DNA from: Cyclospora cayetanensis | Taxonomy: Eukaryota; Apicomplexa; Conoidasida; Eucoccidiorida; Eimeriidae | Assembly: GCF_002999335.1 (NCBI RefSeq) | Contig: NW_020312723.1 | Location: 1-64,000, forward strand | Length of the DNA: 64,000 nt | Direction of reading: 5' to 3' | Shown: in pieces, positions 34,136 through 45,196 of the stretch | How the letters are laid out: every line of letters starts with the position of its first letter | Numbering within the stretch: the first letter of the stretch is position 1 | Made by a program: the position numbers and the translations under genes | The notes under the pieces: model-generated | Told to the model about the DNA's origin: nothing | Databases searched by the model: none | The model's input: only the letters and a program-made list of their open reading frames with translations

Positions 34136-34666
34136 ATGGCGCTTTTCCGAGCGTCATGGGCAGGGGCGGGGGCCCTCTTTCGCGCCTCGCTGCCCATTGC
34201 AGCCCGCAGCTGTACCCCGGCAGAGGCCCCCCGTCATTATTGCTGCGTTTCTCCGCATCTCCCCTCATACAGCCCGCCTCTCTTCGCGAACACGTTTTTT
34301 TGTGCTGAAAAACAAGAAAAACTAACCGACCTCGGTCCAAGAGCACCACCTGTGGGAGGTGCCCCTGAGGAATCGTGTGTATCGGCCCCTCCCCGCGTGC
34401 CAATTGGCATTCTGAATATCACCTGGCAATCGCCAGTTGCCTCGTCCTCTCCGAGATCTTCCGCCCTCCAGGAGCTGCTGCCTCCCTCCGCCCCCCCTAC
34501 CACACGAGTTTCCCCGTCCCTTGAAGGGGCCCTCCCTCCAACTTGCGAGGGGGAAGTGCTGGAGCCTCTTCTACTCCGCTGGAAGCCTCGCAAAAGCTAT
34601 AAACAGCGCACCATGAGCCTGGCCTCGACAAAGAGCCGCCGACGGTGGGCTGCAAGGCGGAGGTAG
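34136..34666 (+). CDS. Hypothetical protein with strongly basic C-terminus
   Basis: ORF of 176 aa from the ATG at 34136. The N-terminus is Ala/Arg-rich and lacks acids, compatible with a mitochondrial presequence; the middle is Pro/Ser-rich; the end, LLLRWKPRKSYKQRTMSLAS then TKSRRRWAARRR, resembles the basic tails of small organellar ribosomal proteins. I could not match a specific family. It converges on the APC2 gene. The minus strand is also open over part of the region, so this stays tentative. Confidence 0.4.
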   Translation: MALFRASWAGAGALFRASLPIAARSCTPAEAPRHYCCVSPHLPSYSPPLFANTFFCAEKQEKLTDLGPRAPPVGGAPEESCVSAPPRVPIGILNITWQSPVASSSPRSSALQELLPPSAPPTTRVSPSLEGALPPTCEGEVLEPLLLRWKPRKSYKQRTMSLASTKSRRRWAARRR

Positions 34667-35054
34667 TAGCAGGCAGTGGGAGTGGCAAACGCGTTAAGGG
34701 CTAGACAGCTAGTGTCGAGTCTACTGAGGACCGTCCCTCCGGAGATCCTCCAGTCTGCCACGAAAAAACTAATATTTGTACTCCATAGAGTGATCCGTGG
34801 GTGTGTGCACCTAAACGGGGAGTCAGACTCTTCTGTTATGATTTCGGGGCCCCTCTGCTCGCGCGGCATGGGGGTAACCGCTCCCCTCCCCTTCTCCCCA
34901 ATAGACTGAAAAATGCAGTTCTCGTTGAGCAGGTGCCAGCAAGGGCACGACGGGAGCAAATCGTTAGTGCGGCACCAGCAAAAAGCTCGGCTTCTGGAGA
35001 AGCCTCCTTAGAAGGGGGCTTCTGGAGAAGCCAGCATCTCACATGGCTTAGCGT

Positions 35055-38000
35055 TCAGTGCGACACAGCTTCCCAGTTGCCGCACGTCTTGCGCAGCTTG
35101 CCGACGGCTTCCAGAGCCTCCAGCGCAGTTAAGAGATCCTTGAGTGTTTTAGGCACACCCTCGATTTCCTTCTGCTTGAGCCGTAGCAAAATGAGAGCAG
35201 TGGGGGCTGCGCGAGCCGAGGCGCAAGCTATGCGCTCAGCACGATCTCTTAGGAAATCCAAAATGAACCGCTCGCAGGCAGGCGACACGACTGAAGCAGC
35301 TGCTGCAGCCTCAGCGAGGGCCCTCTCTGACCCGGGGGGCCCCTCCATGGAATCCAGGGAGTCTCCACCAGTTTCTTTGAGGCGACTCCCACGATCGGAG
35401 GCTCCTCCGATCTCTGCCTCAGGCTGCAGCGCTGAAAGGCACAACTCTTCTCCCTGAGCAAAGAGAGAGACGCCTTCCCCCCCACTCTCCGAGCTCAATA
35501 AAATGCTAGACGTTCCGCTTGCGTCGAGGTTGCCGCCACTCTCGCTGCAGCCAGCAGCAGCAGCAGCAGCCTCAGCAGCAGCAGCGGCTGCCTCGCGAGG
35601 GAAGGCTGACAGCAGACCTTCTCCGACGCAGAAAGCCTTCTTTGCGCGCTGGCAAGGGGTCCGCACTGTGGCGAGCTCTGCAGCTGCCGCTGCCAGCGGA
35701 TGCGAGGCATCCTCAGAGGCTGCTGCTCTTGGGGGTGAGAATTTGCGTTGACGCCTCTCCCGCATGTGGGGAGCGCTGCCATCTCCTCCAGCGAGAGTGT
35801 ATCTAAGTGTTTCTTCTGAGATCCCCCCACCTCCCCTCCGTCTGCTGCTGCAGCACACCCATCGCCGTTCCAGCAGCTGTCGCACGGCGTGCCGCACAAG
35901 CCCCTCACTGCAGTGCAGCAGGGAAGCCAGCTCCTTGCAGGTGACGCCTTTGTCGAAGCCTTCCGCGCGTCGTTCCTCCTCCCGCCGGAGAGGCTGTTGC
36001 TGCTGCTCGCGGCTCTCCTCCACGAGCACGCCTTCCGCTCCCGTCGAGCAGCAGTCCTCCTCCTCACGCTGCCGCAGCGCCAGCAGGACGGCTGCATGCG
36101 CCAGAGGCACCCACACGGGGGGCCCCCCAAGGGGGCCCCTCATCTTCACGCTCGAAAGCGGGTGTCGCGGCTCCAACTCCCACAAAAAGCCTGCTGTTGC
36201 TGAAAACACGGCGCAGCTTCTGCGGATCGCTGCAGCCAACGCAACGGGCAAGCAACCAATCTGCTGAGCCTCATCCGTCTCGATCGAAATCCGCTGCTCA
36301 GGCCAGAAGCCTCTCGAAACTGCAGCAACGGAGAGCTCAATCTGCTTGCTTGCCTGGTGTTGTTGGTGGTGCTGGTGCTCTTGTTGCTGCTGGTGCTCTT
36401 GTTGCTGCTGGTGCTCTTGTTGCTGCTGCTCTTGCTGCTGCTGCTCTTGTTGCTGTTGTTGCTGCCGCTCAGGCAGCGACGAAGAAGCCACTTGCAGAGA
36501 AAGCGGCTCATGAACGCGAGAGGGCAGCGGCACATGTTGACTTGGCAGTGGGGAGTCTGGCAAATAGCTGGAAGCGCCGTCCACTTGAGAGGGCAGACAA
36601 ACAGAAGCCTGAGATGCAGGCGGCATTTCCGCGATCCACGCCTGCTCCTCCTCTCGCTGCATGTGTTGCTGCATTTGCTGGCTGTTGTTGTTGCCGCTCC
36701 GAAGCACCAAAGTGGCTGCGTAGCTGCGCGCTGCGTCTTGCAGCATCACGAGACACCTGGAGAGGCGACCCTCCCTGAGACGTTCCATCAAGAAGACGGT
36801 AGAAGCGTGAGGGGCTTTTAAGACTCGCAGATTTAGTTTCCTCCGGATACTTGTGCTGCTGCTGCTACTCAACAGCACGCTGGTGGTGGTGGTGGTGCTG
36901 CTGCTGTTTTTTTTCCTGTTGCTGTCGCAGCAGCCCTCGTCACTGGAGCAGGAGGAGGAGGGAGAGGAGGAAGAAAAGTCGAAGTCTGCAGTCCAGTCGC
37001 TGTCTGCAGCGGCTGTTGTTGCTGCAGATGCGGCTGCTCCGCTAGACAGCTGCTTCGTAGCGCCTGCCTGAAATACGTTGCAGCAAGCGCAGCTGCCTTG
37101 GAGAGCTCCTGACTCCTTTCTGCAGCAGCAGTTGCTGCTGCAGCAACTGCTGCAGCAACTGCAAGATGCTACGCAAGCGCTTGCGAAGGTGTTGGCGCTC
37201 CACGGAGCCTCTTTCTCGCCAGTTTGTGACGGCAGCGCACCCCTTCTGGAGCGTCGCTCTGCCGCAGAAGCCTTTGCATGCCACAGGGGGCAGAGGAGAG
37301 TCTCGGCTAGCTCAGCTTCAAAGGCTGCAGCGAGCTGCTCCCTGCCGCCAACTGCCTTCACGAGGAAACGCAGCAGAAGCTCCTCCGCGGCGCTTCCTTC
37401 TCGACCGCATGCAGCTGCCGCCAGCTCCGTCGCCGCTGCTGCATTCGCGACGGTACTGTTGAAAGACGACGTCGATCGCGTACAGCAGCACAGCGCAGAG
37501 GCGCTCCTGCTGCTGCTGCCTCCTCCCCTCCTGCGACGCAGCAGCTTGCAGCATCGCCTTGCTGCGGGCAGCAGCAGGCACAGGTGTTTCTCGGCTTGGA
37601 GCCGTTGCTGCTGCAGCTGCAGCAGCAACGGCTCCAAGACATCCAAGCACTGCGTCTCTCCCTCTCCGAGGAAAGAGAGAGCCAAAAGGCTTTGCACGGC
37701 AAGCCGCGCAGTGGCAGCCACGGAGAGACCCTTCCCGAGCTCCTCCTCAATGCGCGTCTTGAGCAGACACCCTGCTCGGCTGCCAGTCGCATCTGCAGCG
37801 AAGAGAGGGCACGCTGCTGCTGCTGCTTCCTCCAACTCAGCACATTGCAAGAGCTTCTCTGAGCAGCAGATATCCCGCAAGCCCTCCGCAGTCGATGGAA
37901 AGTGCCACACCAGCTGCAGCAGCTGGGAGCTTCTGCTGCTGAGGACTGTTGCAGCTGCCGCTGCAACGAGCTGCTGCTCTGTGGAGACAAGGCTGCTGCT

Positions 38001-41000
38001 TCCAGCCGCTTCTGCAGGCGCTGCCGCTGCTCCTCTGCAGTCTCTCCTCCCTTGCGGCGCCTCCCCAGCCGCGGCAAGCCTTAAGGGGCAAGGCTCTCGC
38101 TTGCCTCCGAAGACTGCGAACGCAGAAACGCCTTGGAAGGAAGCCTCCGCGAAAGCCGCTGCTGCTGCACGCTGCGCATCCAGAGACGGCGAAGACGGAG
38201 GCGTCTCCGCTGCTCCAGAAGAAAAGGATGCCACTCCTGCCTCAAATGGCAAGGCAGCACCACTAGCAGCAGTCGTAGCAGCAGCAGTAGCAGCAGTCGT
38301 AGCAGCAGCAGTAGCAGCAGTAGTAGCTGCCAGCGTTGGATGCAAGCGGCAGATGAGCACCCTGTCGCTGCTTAGCCCGCTAGCAAGGCGGATAAAAGGC
38401 AGCAGTAGTGCCCACAGCATCAGCAGCAGGGAGGGCAGCAGCTGCTGGTGAGGCCGATGTTTCTGCTTTCCAATGCAACAAATCGCAGAATTGGCAGTCT
38501 GAAACAGCGCACATGCCCATACGCTGCCTACTCCGAGTCGCGTAAAAATATCCCCCAGGAGGGGTAACACTGCAAACGCCTCTGGCACGACAAAGGCGGT
38601 AGGGGAGTGGTTGCTGCTGCCGCTACTGCTGCTGCAACTAGAGCTGCTGCTACTGCTGCTGCAGCAAGAGGTGCTCATCCTCTTGCTGCCGCCGCTGCTG
38701 TGCTGCTGCGAGGGGCGACACGATGGAGGGGCCCCCCCTTCGTGTAAGAGGCCCCTTGCATTCTGGAGATGCTGCAGATGCTGCGGATGCTGGTGCTGCT
38801 GCTTCGGTGAGATCTGCAGGATCGGCATCCCGTAGAGGGCGTTCAACGCCTCGAAGGGCACGTGCGTGAAAGCGCTGCTGCCATCCGTAGCTGTCGTGCG
38901 ATCCTCCTCATAGACGTGGAGCATGCGCAGCGGAGGCTGGAGGTGGCTAGTGGTAGCTGGTGCCGCTGCTGCTTTTGTTCTGCATGCACAGGGGGGCAGG
39001 TGCGCGAAGTGTGACGCTGCAGGAGCTTGCGCTTGGTGTTTGGAATGAAGCGACTTTGGGGGGGTGAGGGAAGGCACCACGCCTTGCGAAAAGGCTCCAC
39101 AGACGCTGCACACAGTCAAGCAGCAGCCTTTGCTACTGCTGCATGCTGCGCGATGCTTCTCCGGCTGCTGCAGTGCCTCGTGCAGCAGCAGCGCTGCATG
39201 CAGCAGCTCGTGTGGGAAGGCAGCGGTGCTGCAAAGTGGCCAGTGCCATAGATCTGCGAGGTTCTCAGGTGAATTCGCTCCTGCTCCTGATGATGATGAT
39301 GATGATGATGAGGATGATGATGATGATGATGATGAGGATGATGAGGATGCTGATGATGACAATCCTCCTCCTGCTCGTGAGGATGATGATGACAATCCTG
39401 CTGCTCCTGCTCCTGCTGCTGCACTCGCCATGGGGAGGCTGCCGACCAGTCTGCTGCTGGAGATGCCTTCCGCTGAGGCGTAGGTAGTTCGTCGATGACG
39501 TTCATCTGCGGCTGCCGCTGCTCCTACCAGCGATTGTTGCCGCTTGTGCAGCGACAGGTAAGGCTGCATCGTAGGAGCAGCGGCGGCTGCTGCGTTTTCG
39601 CTTCCGCGTAAACGAGGCCTTTTGGGGGGTTGGAGCCGCTGGATGGATGCCGTTCTTTGATTCGCCAGAGTTGCAGCAGCAAGAATCTCCCTTAAAAACT
39701 CCCATCCTGAAGGGCAGGGGAGAACGCAGAGCGGCAGCAACAAACCAAACGCAGCAGCAAAACGATTACGAAGTCAGCAGAAGAGGGGGGAATTGAGACA
39801 GAGAGAGGGATAGACAGAGATAGAGAGATAGACAGAAAGAGAGAGAGATTTATATAGATAGAGAGATAGACAGAGAAAGAGAAAGAGATTTATATAGATA
39901 GAGAGATAGACAGAGAGAGAGAGAGAGAAAGAGAGAGATAGACAGAGAAAGAGAGAGAGATTTATATAGATAGAGAGATAGACAGAGAAAGAGAGAGAGA
40001 GATTTATATAGATAGAGAGATAGAGATAGAGAAAGAGAGATAGACAGGAAGAGAGAGATAGACAGAAAGAGAGAGATAGACAGAAAGAGAGAGATAGACA
40101 GAAAGAGAGGGATTTATATAGATAGAGAGATAGACAGAAGGAGATAGACAAACAAATAGATAGACAAATAGACAGACACATGTGTATATATAGCTGGAGA
40201 GAAGCTTTCTTGCCCCTTGTCTTTTCGTCTCCTTTCCTTTCCTTTCCTTCCCTGCCTCCACCGTGTAGCAAGAGTGGGAGCAGAAGGAACAGGAACCAAA
40301 CGCACTTGTTTTTGGAGCAGTTTGTTCTCCACTATCGGCTAGGAAAGAGAGGCGGCAGGGGTGCAGTTGCCTTTTCTTTTCGCGAGCAGCAGCGTCTTGA
40401 TGCGGCAGGAGTATTGCTTGACTGGAAAGGAAGCTGGCGACGGCTGCTGGCGCCTCTGGATCTGCAGCTGCGACACCGTATTGAGACTGCAGTTGCTGCA
40501 GCAGCGTGGCAAGCGCGCGAATAGTGCCGAGTCTCGCAGGCTGCTGTCTGCCCGTCTGCTCGTCTGCTGTCTCTTGAATGGCCACATCAGCAGCGACACC
40601 CACTGCAACTGCAGCAGCAAAACGCTTCATGTGGCACCTCAGCAGCATGCGCAAGAGGGTTTCCGCGTGGGGAGGCTGGGCTGATGCAACGGCGTGTTGT
40701 GTCAGCTCGACGAACGCTGCAGCAACGTTCTTGTAAGGGCAGCAGCAGCACAGAGGAGCGTGCTGCGTGCTGCAGCAGCCGTCGCCTTCCCCTGACTCCT
40801 CCCTATGAGCCGTGAGAACGGCAAGAGTCTCCAGAGCAAATGCGAGCTGAAGATACGCCTTGAAGACGCAGCGGTGCATGCAGCTTTCCACGTGTCTCGC
40901 AGACACAGAGAGCACCCCTGTGCAGCAGGCGATGCTGCTGCGGGGGTTGTTGTTGTCGTCTTCATCGCCATTGTCGTCGTCGGCGTCTGCTGCTGCGGCT

Positions 41001-41419
41001 GCAGCGGCGAGGACTGTCGCGTCGCAGAATCTCCAGAAGTCTCGGGAGATACTTGCGACGGTGTGCCGCTGCAAGACAGCAGCCACGTGCTTGAGAGCGC
41101 CTTCATGAAGCTCGGGATTCTCGAGAAGCGGCCAGAGAGCTGCGCAGGCTTTCTGTAACCACGAACGCAGGATGCGGGGGAGGTGTACAGACACCTCAGG
41201 GAGGAAGGCTGTCGGAAGAGGGGGGGGCCCCTCCTCTGCAGCGCTGTGTGCAGCGGCTTTCGAAACGACTGTCTGCGCCGCTGTTTCTAAGATCGTCGGC
41301 AGCGCCTCGCACGCCTTGAGAAAAAGATGCAAAAGTTCAGAAGTGTCTTCCCTACGAGGAGAACTGAGCGAGGAGGAGGGGCCCCCCTCCTCGGGGGCCC
41401 CTGCAGTGAGGGGCCCCAT
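35055..41419 (-). CDS. APC2: Anaphase-promoting complex subunit 2 (cullin-type scaffold), enlarged by low-complexity insertions
   Basis: Cullin-like subunit of the APC/C ubiquitin ligase, which pairs with the RING subunit APC11. Exon 39706-35055 is one open frame of 1,549 aa; exon 41419 to about 40306 adds the N-terminus (AAA|CAA then GTGCGT; phase fits), giving about 1,921 aa against 822 in human. Cullin features in order: FLVKAVGGREQLAAAFEAEL (near 37350), matching the G-S-x-E-x-F-x-x-E-Y region; LREGRLSRCLVMLQDAARS (near 36770), matching the x-C-E-V-M-L-x-D motif; GFWPEQ (near 36330); and a C-terminal winged helix ending KTLKDLLTALEALEAVGKLR, close to the stop. Ser, Ala and Gln runs lie between these blocks. 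Start codon uncertain: further 5' exons in 41420-42100 cannot be excluded. Confidence 0.8.
37595..37638. repeat. Perfect 44-bp palindrome inside the APC2 coding exon
   Basis: Two exactly complementary 22-nt arms with no loop, starting CTTGGAGCCGTTGC and centred on CTGCAGCTGCAG. The minus strand reads [14 protein letters not shown] here, so the palindrome is part of the protein-coding sequence. Confidence 0.95.
39285..39420. repeat. GAT trinucleotide tract (poly-Ser on minus strand)
   Basis: Imperfect GAT/GAG triplets on the plus strand. The APC2 frame on the minus strand reads a run of about 30 Ser (SSSSSS, AGGGLSSSA), which I accept because the frame is continuous with unique APC2 sequence on both sides. 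Confidence 0.9.
39785..40195. repeat. GATAGA/GAGA microsatellite in the APC2 intron
   Basis: About 400 bp of GATAGACAGAGAGAGA-type repeats with recurring GATTTATATAGATAGAGAGA blocks. It lies in the intron between the two APC2 exons. The minus-strand Leu-Ser-Ile ORF through it is an artefact. Confidence 0.95.
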
Positions 41420-42204
41420 GGGAAGACGGTGCTGGCGAAAGGGGCCCCGCCTGCGGTAGCTGGCAGCAGCCAGACAGCCTCAGCGGCGCCTTCGTTCTTC
41501 GCCGGATCGCAGAAGCCTCGGAAGAAAAGAGCAGAAGGCGTGGGAGTGGGGAACCCCTCAGCACCCCGTCTGGAGAAGGGATCGAGCAGCTGCTGCTGCT
41601 GGCAAGCGCAGAAGCGGCAACGCTGCCGCAGACACCCCAGAGGCAGCCCAGTGCAACGTGCAAGCGTCGAAACGGCAGTGCCCTTCCCGCGCAAAAACAC
41701 ATGCAGACACAGACAGATACAGCCAGCGAAACTGAGGCACACAGTGCCTGCACTTGCGTGGAAAAAAGCGTTTCAGTCGTCAGTAAAGAGGTCTGCAGAG
41801 GAGGAGCGCGCCTATTGTTGAGGGGGCCCCTAGTGTCAACCCTTTCCTCATACCCGAGGGTCAAAAAGGGGGGGGCCCCCCCTTCGCTGTCGCTCGCGCG
41901 TCTTCCTTCCCGCCCGCAGCAGGCCTCCCCCGCCGCCGAGCACGCTTTCGCCGACCGCTTTTTAAATAAATACACATATATAATTAAATATAGAGCAATA
42001 TGTGCACTGCCCTTCTTTGCGAGACAGACGGCTGCGCAGCAGAACCACTGGGGTGTCCTGACAGGGGCAGACAGAGGCGAGCGGGGGGGTTGGTCAGTCG
42101 TTCGCGTTTGAGGGGGAGGCGGCAGGGGGCCCCCTGCTAAATCGCGTGTTTAAAACGCATTCAGCGTCGCTTTTCCTCCCTCCCCTCCCTTCCCCTTTGA
42201 AACG
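41420..42204. promoter_or_regulatory. Shared upstream region of divergent APC2 and dolichol kinase genes
   Basis: 785 bp between two divergent start codons. It contains several GGGGGCCCC blocks (41380-41450, 41820-41885) and an A/T-rich stretch at 41965-42000. No defined promoter element can be named; bidirectional promoter function is inferred from geometry. Part may also be untranslated or additional APC2 5' exon. Confidence 0.4.
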
Positions 42205-44606
42205 ATGCTGCGGCGGCAGGAAAGACGCGTTCGCAGCCGAGGCGCAGCGGGGGGAGCCTTCAGTCGTGGGGGCCCTCTGCCTTTGGCGGGAGAGCGCAAA
42301 ACGCACCCTCGAGAGACGAGCCTTCCGCAGGAAGTGCTGCCAGTGCTGTCGCCGTCGCCTCTCTGCGAGCCGCTTTTCACGAACCTCTGGAAGGTCTGTG
42401 GAGTGGACGACTTTCTCGTCCTCCTGCCTCTCGGGTGCGCTGTCGTCGCGGGGGCCCCCTCCTTCGCACACTTGCCGCTGCCACCGCTCCTCTGGGGAGC
42501 AGCCACTGGCTTCGTGGCTGGCTGTCTGCCTCGCGAGGCGGCGTCTCTTCCCGAGGAAGCCCTGCATGCGCGTAGAGGCGGCCTGAAGGGGAGCCGAGAA
42601 AGGGGAGCTCCCGAAGACGCTGCCACGCATGCGGCGTCTGCGGCTCCTCCCGCGACAGTCCCCCCTTCTTCTCCTCGGAGGACGCCGCACGCTGCCTCCT
42701 ACGTCGTCGGCATTTTCCTCGTGCCTCTCTTTCTCGCCTGCTGCTCGGCAGAAACAGCCGCCTCCTCGTCCTCCTTGCTCGGTGTGATGAGGGAACTGCC
42801 CTCCGCGCTCGCCGCTGCGAGCATCCAGTGGACTGCGCTTCGTGAACACCGCGGCTGCTGCTGTCGCTTCCGCGAGCTGCTCCTGCTAGGGGCCTCCTGG
42901 GCAGCCTACGAGTGCCTCTTCGGCTCTCCAGGATGGCATTCGCATCCCTGGATAGGCATGTGGTCGTGCGTTGCGTACTGCCTGGTAATGCAGCGCTGGA
43001 GCCGCCACCCTGCGGGGCGGAAGACGCTCTCCTTTTCGGAGGCTTCTGCGTTCACGCAACTGGCCGCTGCAGCCGCCGTGGGCTTCTTCGCAGCGGGGGC
43101 CCCCAGGGGGGCCCCCAGGGGGCCCCCCGTCGCTCCCAGCCTCGAGGCTGGGAGCGCCGCTGGGGAATCTGCTGCGCCTCTCGGTGGGGAGGTCGCCGCC
43201 TTTCTCTCGGGCACCTTCTTCCCGCTCTTTTGCCTCTGTTTCCTCTTGCTTGTGGGCGTCGGGGGGGGGGCCCCCTCAAGCGCGAAAGCGCTCTATCGAC
43301 CACTCGTTTTCTGCGCCTTCGCCCTCCTGGAGGGAGCCTTCCTGCTCTTTGGGCGCTCCCCGTGCATCGCCGCCTCGGCAGAAGTGTCGCGAGCCCCCCT
43401 CGTGTGGCTGCTCTTCTTTGTGGGCTTCGAGGGGAGGCGCGCAAGAGTGACGGGCATGCTGCTCGTCGTCTCCGCTGCAGGCGTCGCGACGGCTTTCCTT
43501 TTGGCAGCTCTCAGCAGGCAGAAGAAGGCTGCTGCGTCCGTGCATCCCCTCCCCGCAGCGGCAGCTCAGGACGGCGGCAGGCAGAAGACGGCAGCAAAGG
43601 GAAGAGCCTGCGCAGGGGAGCCGGCGCAGCCGGCTGTGCCGTCTCCCCTGCGCAAGCTCTTCCATTTCCTCCTTGTCGTAAACGTCTTGCTGGTGCTCGA
43701 CGCGAAGGACGAGGCTCTCTGCGTGCTCGTCTTGGGGGGCCTCCTCTGGCTGCTCGTCGCGGTAGAGGCTCTCCGCGCGTGCGAAGTATTCCCCCGCTTT
43801 TCGCAGTGTGTCGGTGCAGTGTACGCCGAATTCGCCGACGCCAGAGACGCTCACGGGCTCGTTCTCACCCACGTGCACCTCGCGGCAGGCGTGGCAGTGC
43901 CTTGTCTGACCACTGCGTGCCTCGCGCGACAAGGCATCGAGGGGGGCAGGGGGGCCCCCTGCTTGCTGGGGGTTGTGCTGGTCGGCGTGGGAGACTCGAT
44001 GGCTGCGCTGGTGGGGTCGCACTGCCCTTCGCCTTCGCTGCCGCGCTCCAACAAGACGCTTGCAGGCTTGGGCGCTTTCGTGCTCAGCAGCTGGAGCTTC
44101 GGCTCCTGGGTGTTCGCTCGCTTCGACGTGGTGAGGCCTCTAGGCAGGGGCCCCTTTCTCCCGGCTTCTTTCGCGCTGCCTCGCCTCGCAGCGCCACTGC
44201 TGGTCGAGGCGCCCCCTCCTGTGCAGCGACGCCTCCTGCTCCCCCTCCCCGTGCCGCTCTGACGTGCGCTGCAGGCTTCGCCGAGAAACTCACGAGCCCT
44301 CCTAACAGCCATCGGAGCAGCTGGCCTTTTCGAGGTGGGGAGACACCACGACGTTCGCGCCGATTCCACGTGCTTGCTTGCCAACGAGGTCGGGCTGCGC
44401 CGTCGCGCGTCTACAGCCCCCCCGCCCTTCTTGCACGCTACACGCTGCTCTCGGGCATGACTGCTTGCTGCTCGCCACATCCAACTCGCTGCACGCGCTT
44501 CCACTGCTGCCCTTCGCAGGCTTACACACGCGACGTTGACAACTTCCTCCTATCCATGGTGGGGTGCGTCTACTACCACTGGGCAACTTGGCTGGGTGAC
44601 CCCTGA
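42205..44606 (+). CDS. DOLK: Dolichol kinase
   Basis: CTP-dependent kinase of the ER membrane that makes dolichyl phosphate, the lipid carrier for N-glycan and GPI precursors. Three phase-0 exons: 42205-44130, 44275-44334, 44520-44606 (690 aa; human 538). The first exon encodes many hydrophobic helices, then the conserved C-terminal core: RKLFHFLLVVN, HGLVLTHVHLAAGVAVPCL, LLGVVLVGVGDSMAALVG and SNKTLAGLGAFVLSSW, the CTP-binding region of the family. The short exons restore the typical ending ALLTAIGAAGLFEAYTRDVD then NFLLSMVG, equivalent to the E-x-x-T-x-x-x-D-N motif. Without them the frame stops at 44262 and loses that motif, so I favour the spliced form. Extra Ala/Gly/Pro segments encoded by GGGGGCCCC blocks explain the greater length. 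Confidence 0.88.
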
Positions 44607-45196
44607 CCCCCGCACTCACGGCGCTGGCTTCCCATATATGCAGGAAAAATATTTGCAAAACACTTCGCTGGGCAAATACTTCCATGAGGGAAGACTGCGT
44701 CCGCTTGCGGATGCGCCTCAATGCAGCGATACTTTTTTTGTTCGTGCCTTACACCCACTGGCCGAAGCGTGAGGAGCTTCCGTAGCCTGGATGCGTGGTG
44801 CACACTGTCTTCTATTTCGCAACCAAAGAACATGCACTCTCGATGCAGTGTAGGGGGCATTTCCGAATCTCCAAAGGATTGCCACCCTTTTTTGGCCCCC
44901 TTTAGACGCTGGGTGACTCTAACAACCCCAATCGCCGGCTTTTCCAATGCCCTGCCTCCCACCAGCACCAAGTGCCAGCCGCCAACTATGTGAGAAGAAA
45001 GCACTCAGTAAGAGCTGTACGCGCCTTCTGCACTGAGGGTCGCTAGAAGGCCCCTCTAAGGCCGGGCTGGGCAGCGTGTCTCAACAGTCTGCCGACGCAG
45101 ACTCTCGCCAGTGTGTCTCGAAGTGATCGAGTGCTCCGTATATGTACCGTTCTCATTAACGCAGCGGTCTATCGCTGTTTGAAAAGCAACAGCTCG
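44607..45196. other. Intergenic stretch between convergent genes
   Basis: 590 bp between the dolichol kinase stop and the stop of the next minus-strand gene. Only short frames without recognisable content; presumably both 3' untranslated regions. Confidence 0.5.

Noticed and set aside
37078..38451. 457-aa plus-strand ORF rich in Ala and Ser
   Set aside because: Shadow of the APC2 exon; CAG/GCA composition keeps the antisense frame open, but only the minus frame shows cullin motifs.
42912..44606. 564-aa plus-strand ORF overlapping dolichol kinase in another frame
   Set aside because: Arg/Gly-rich shadow. Only its last 28 codons are used, as the final exon of dolichol kinase.
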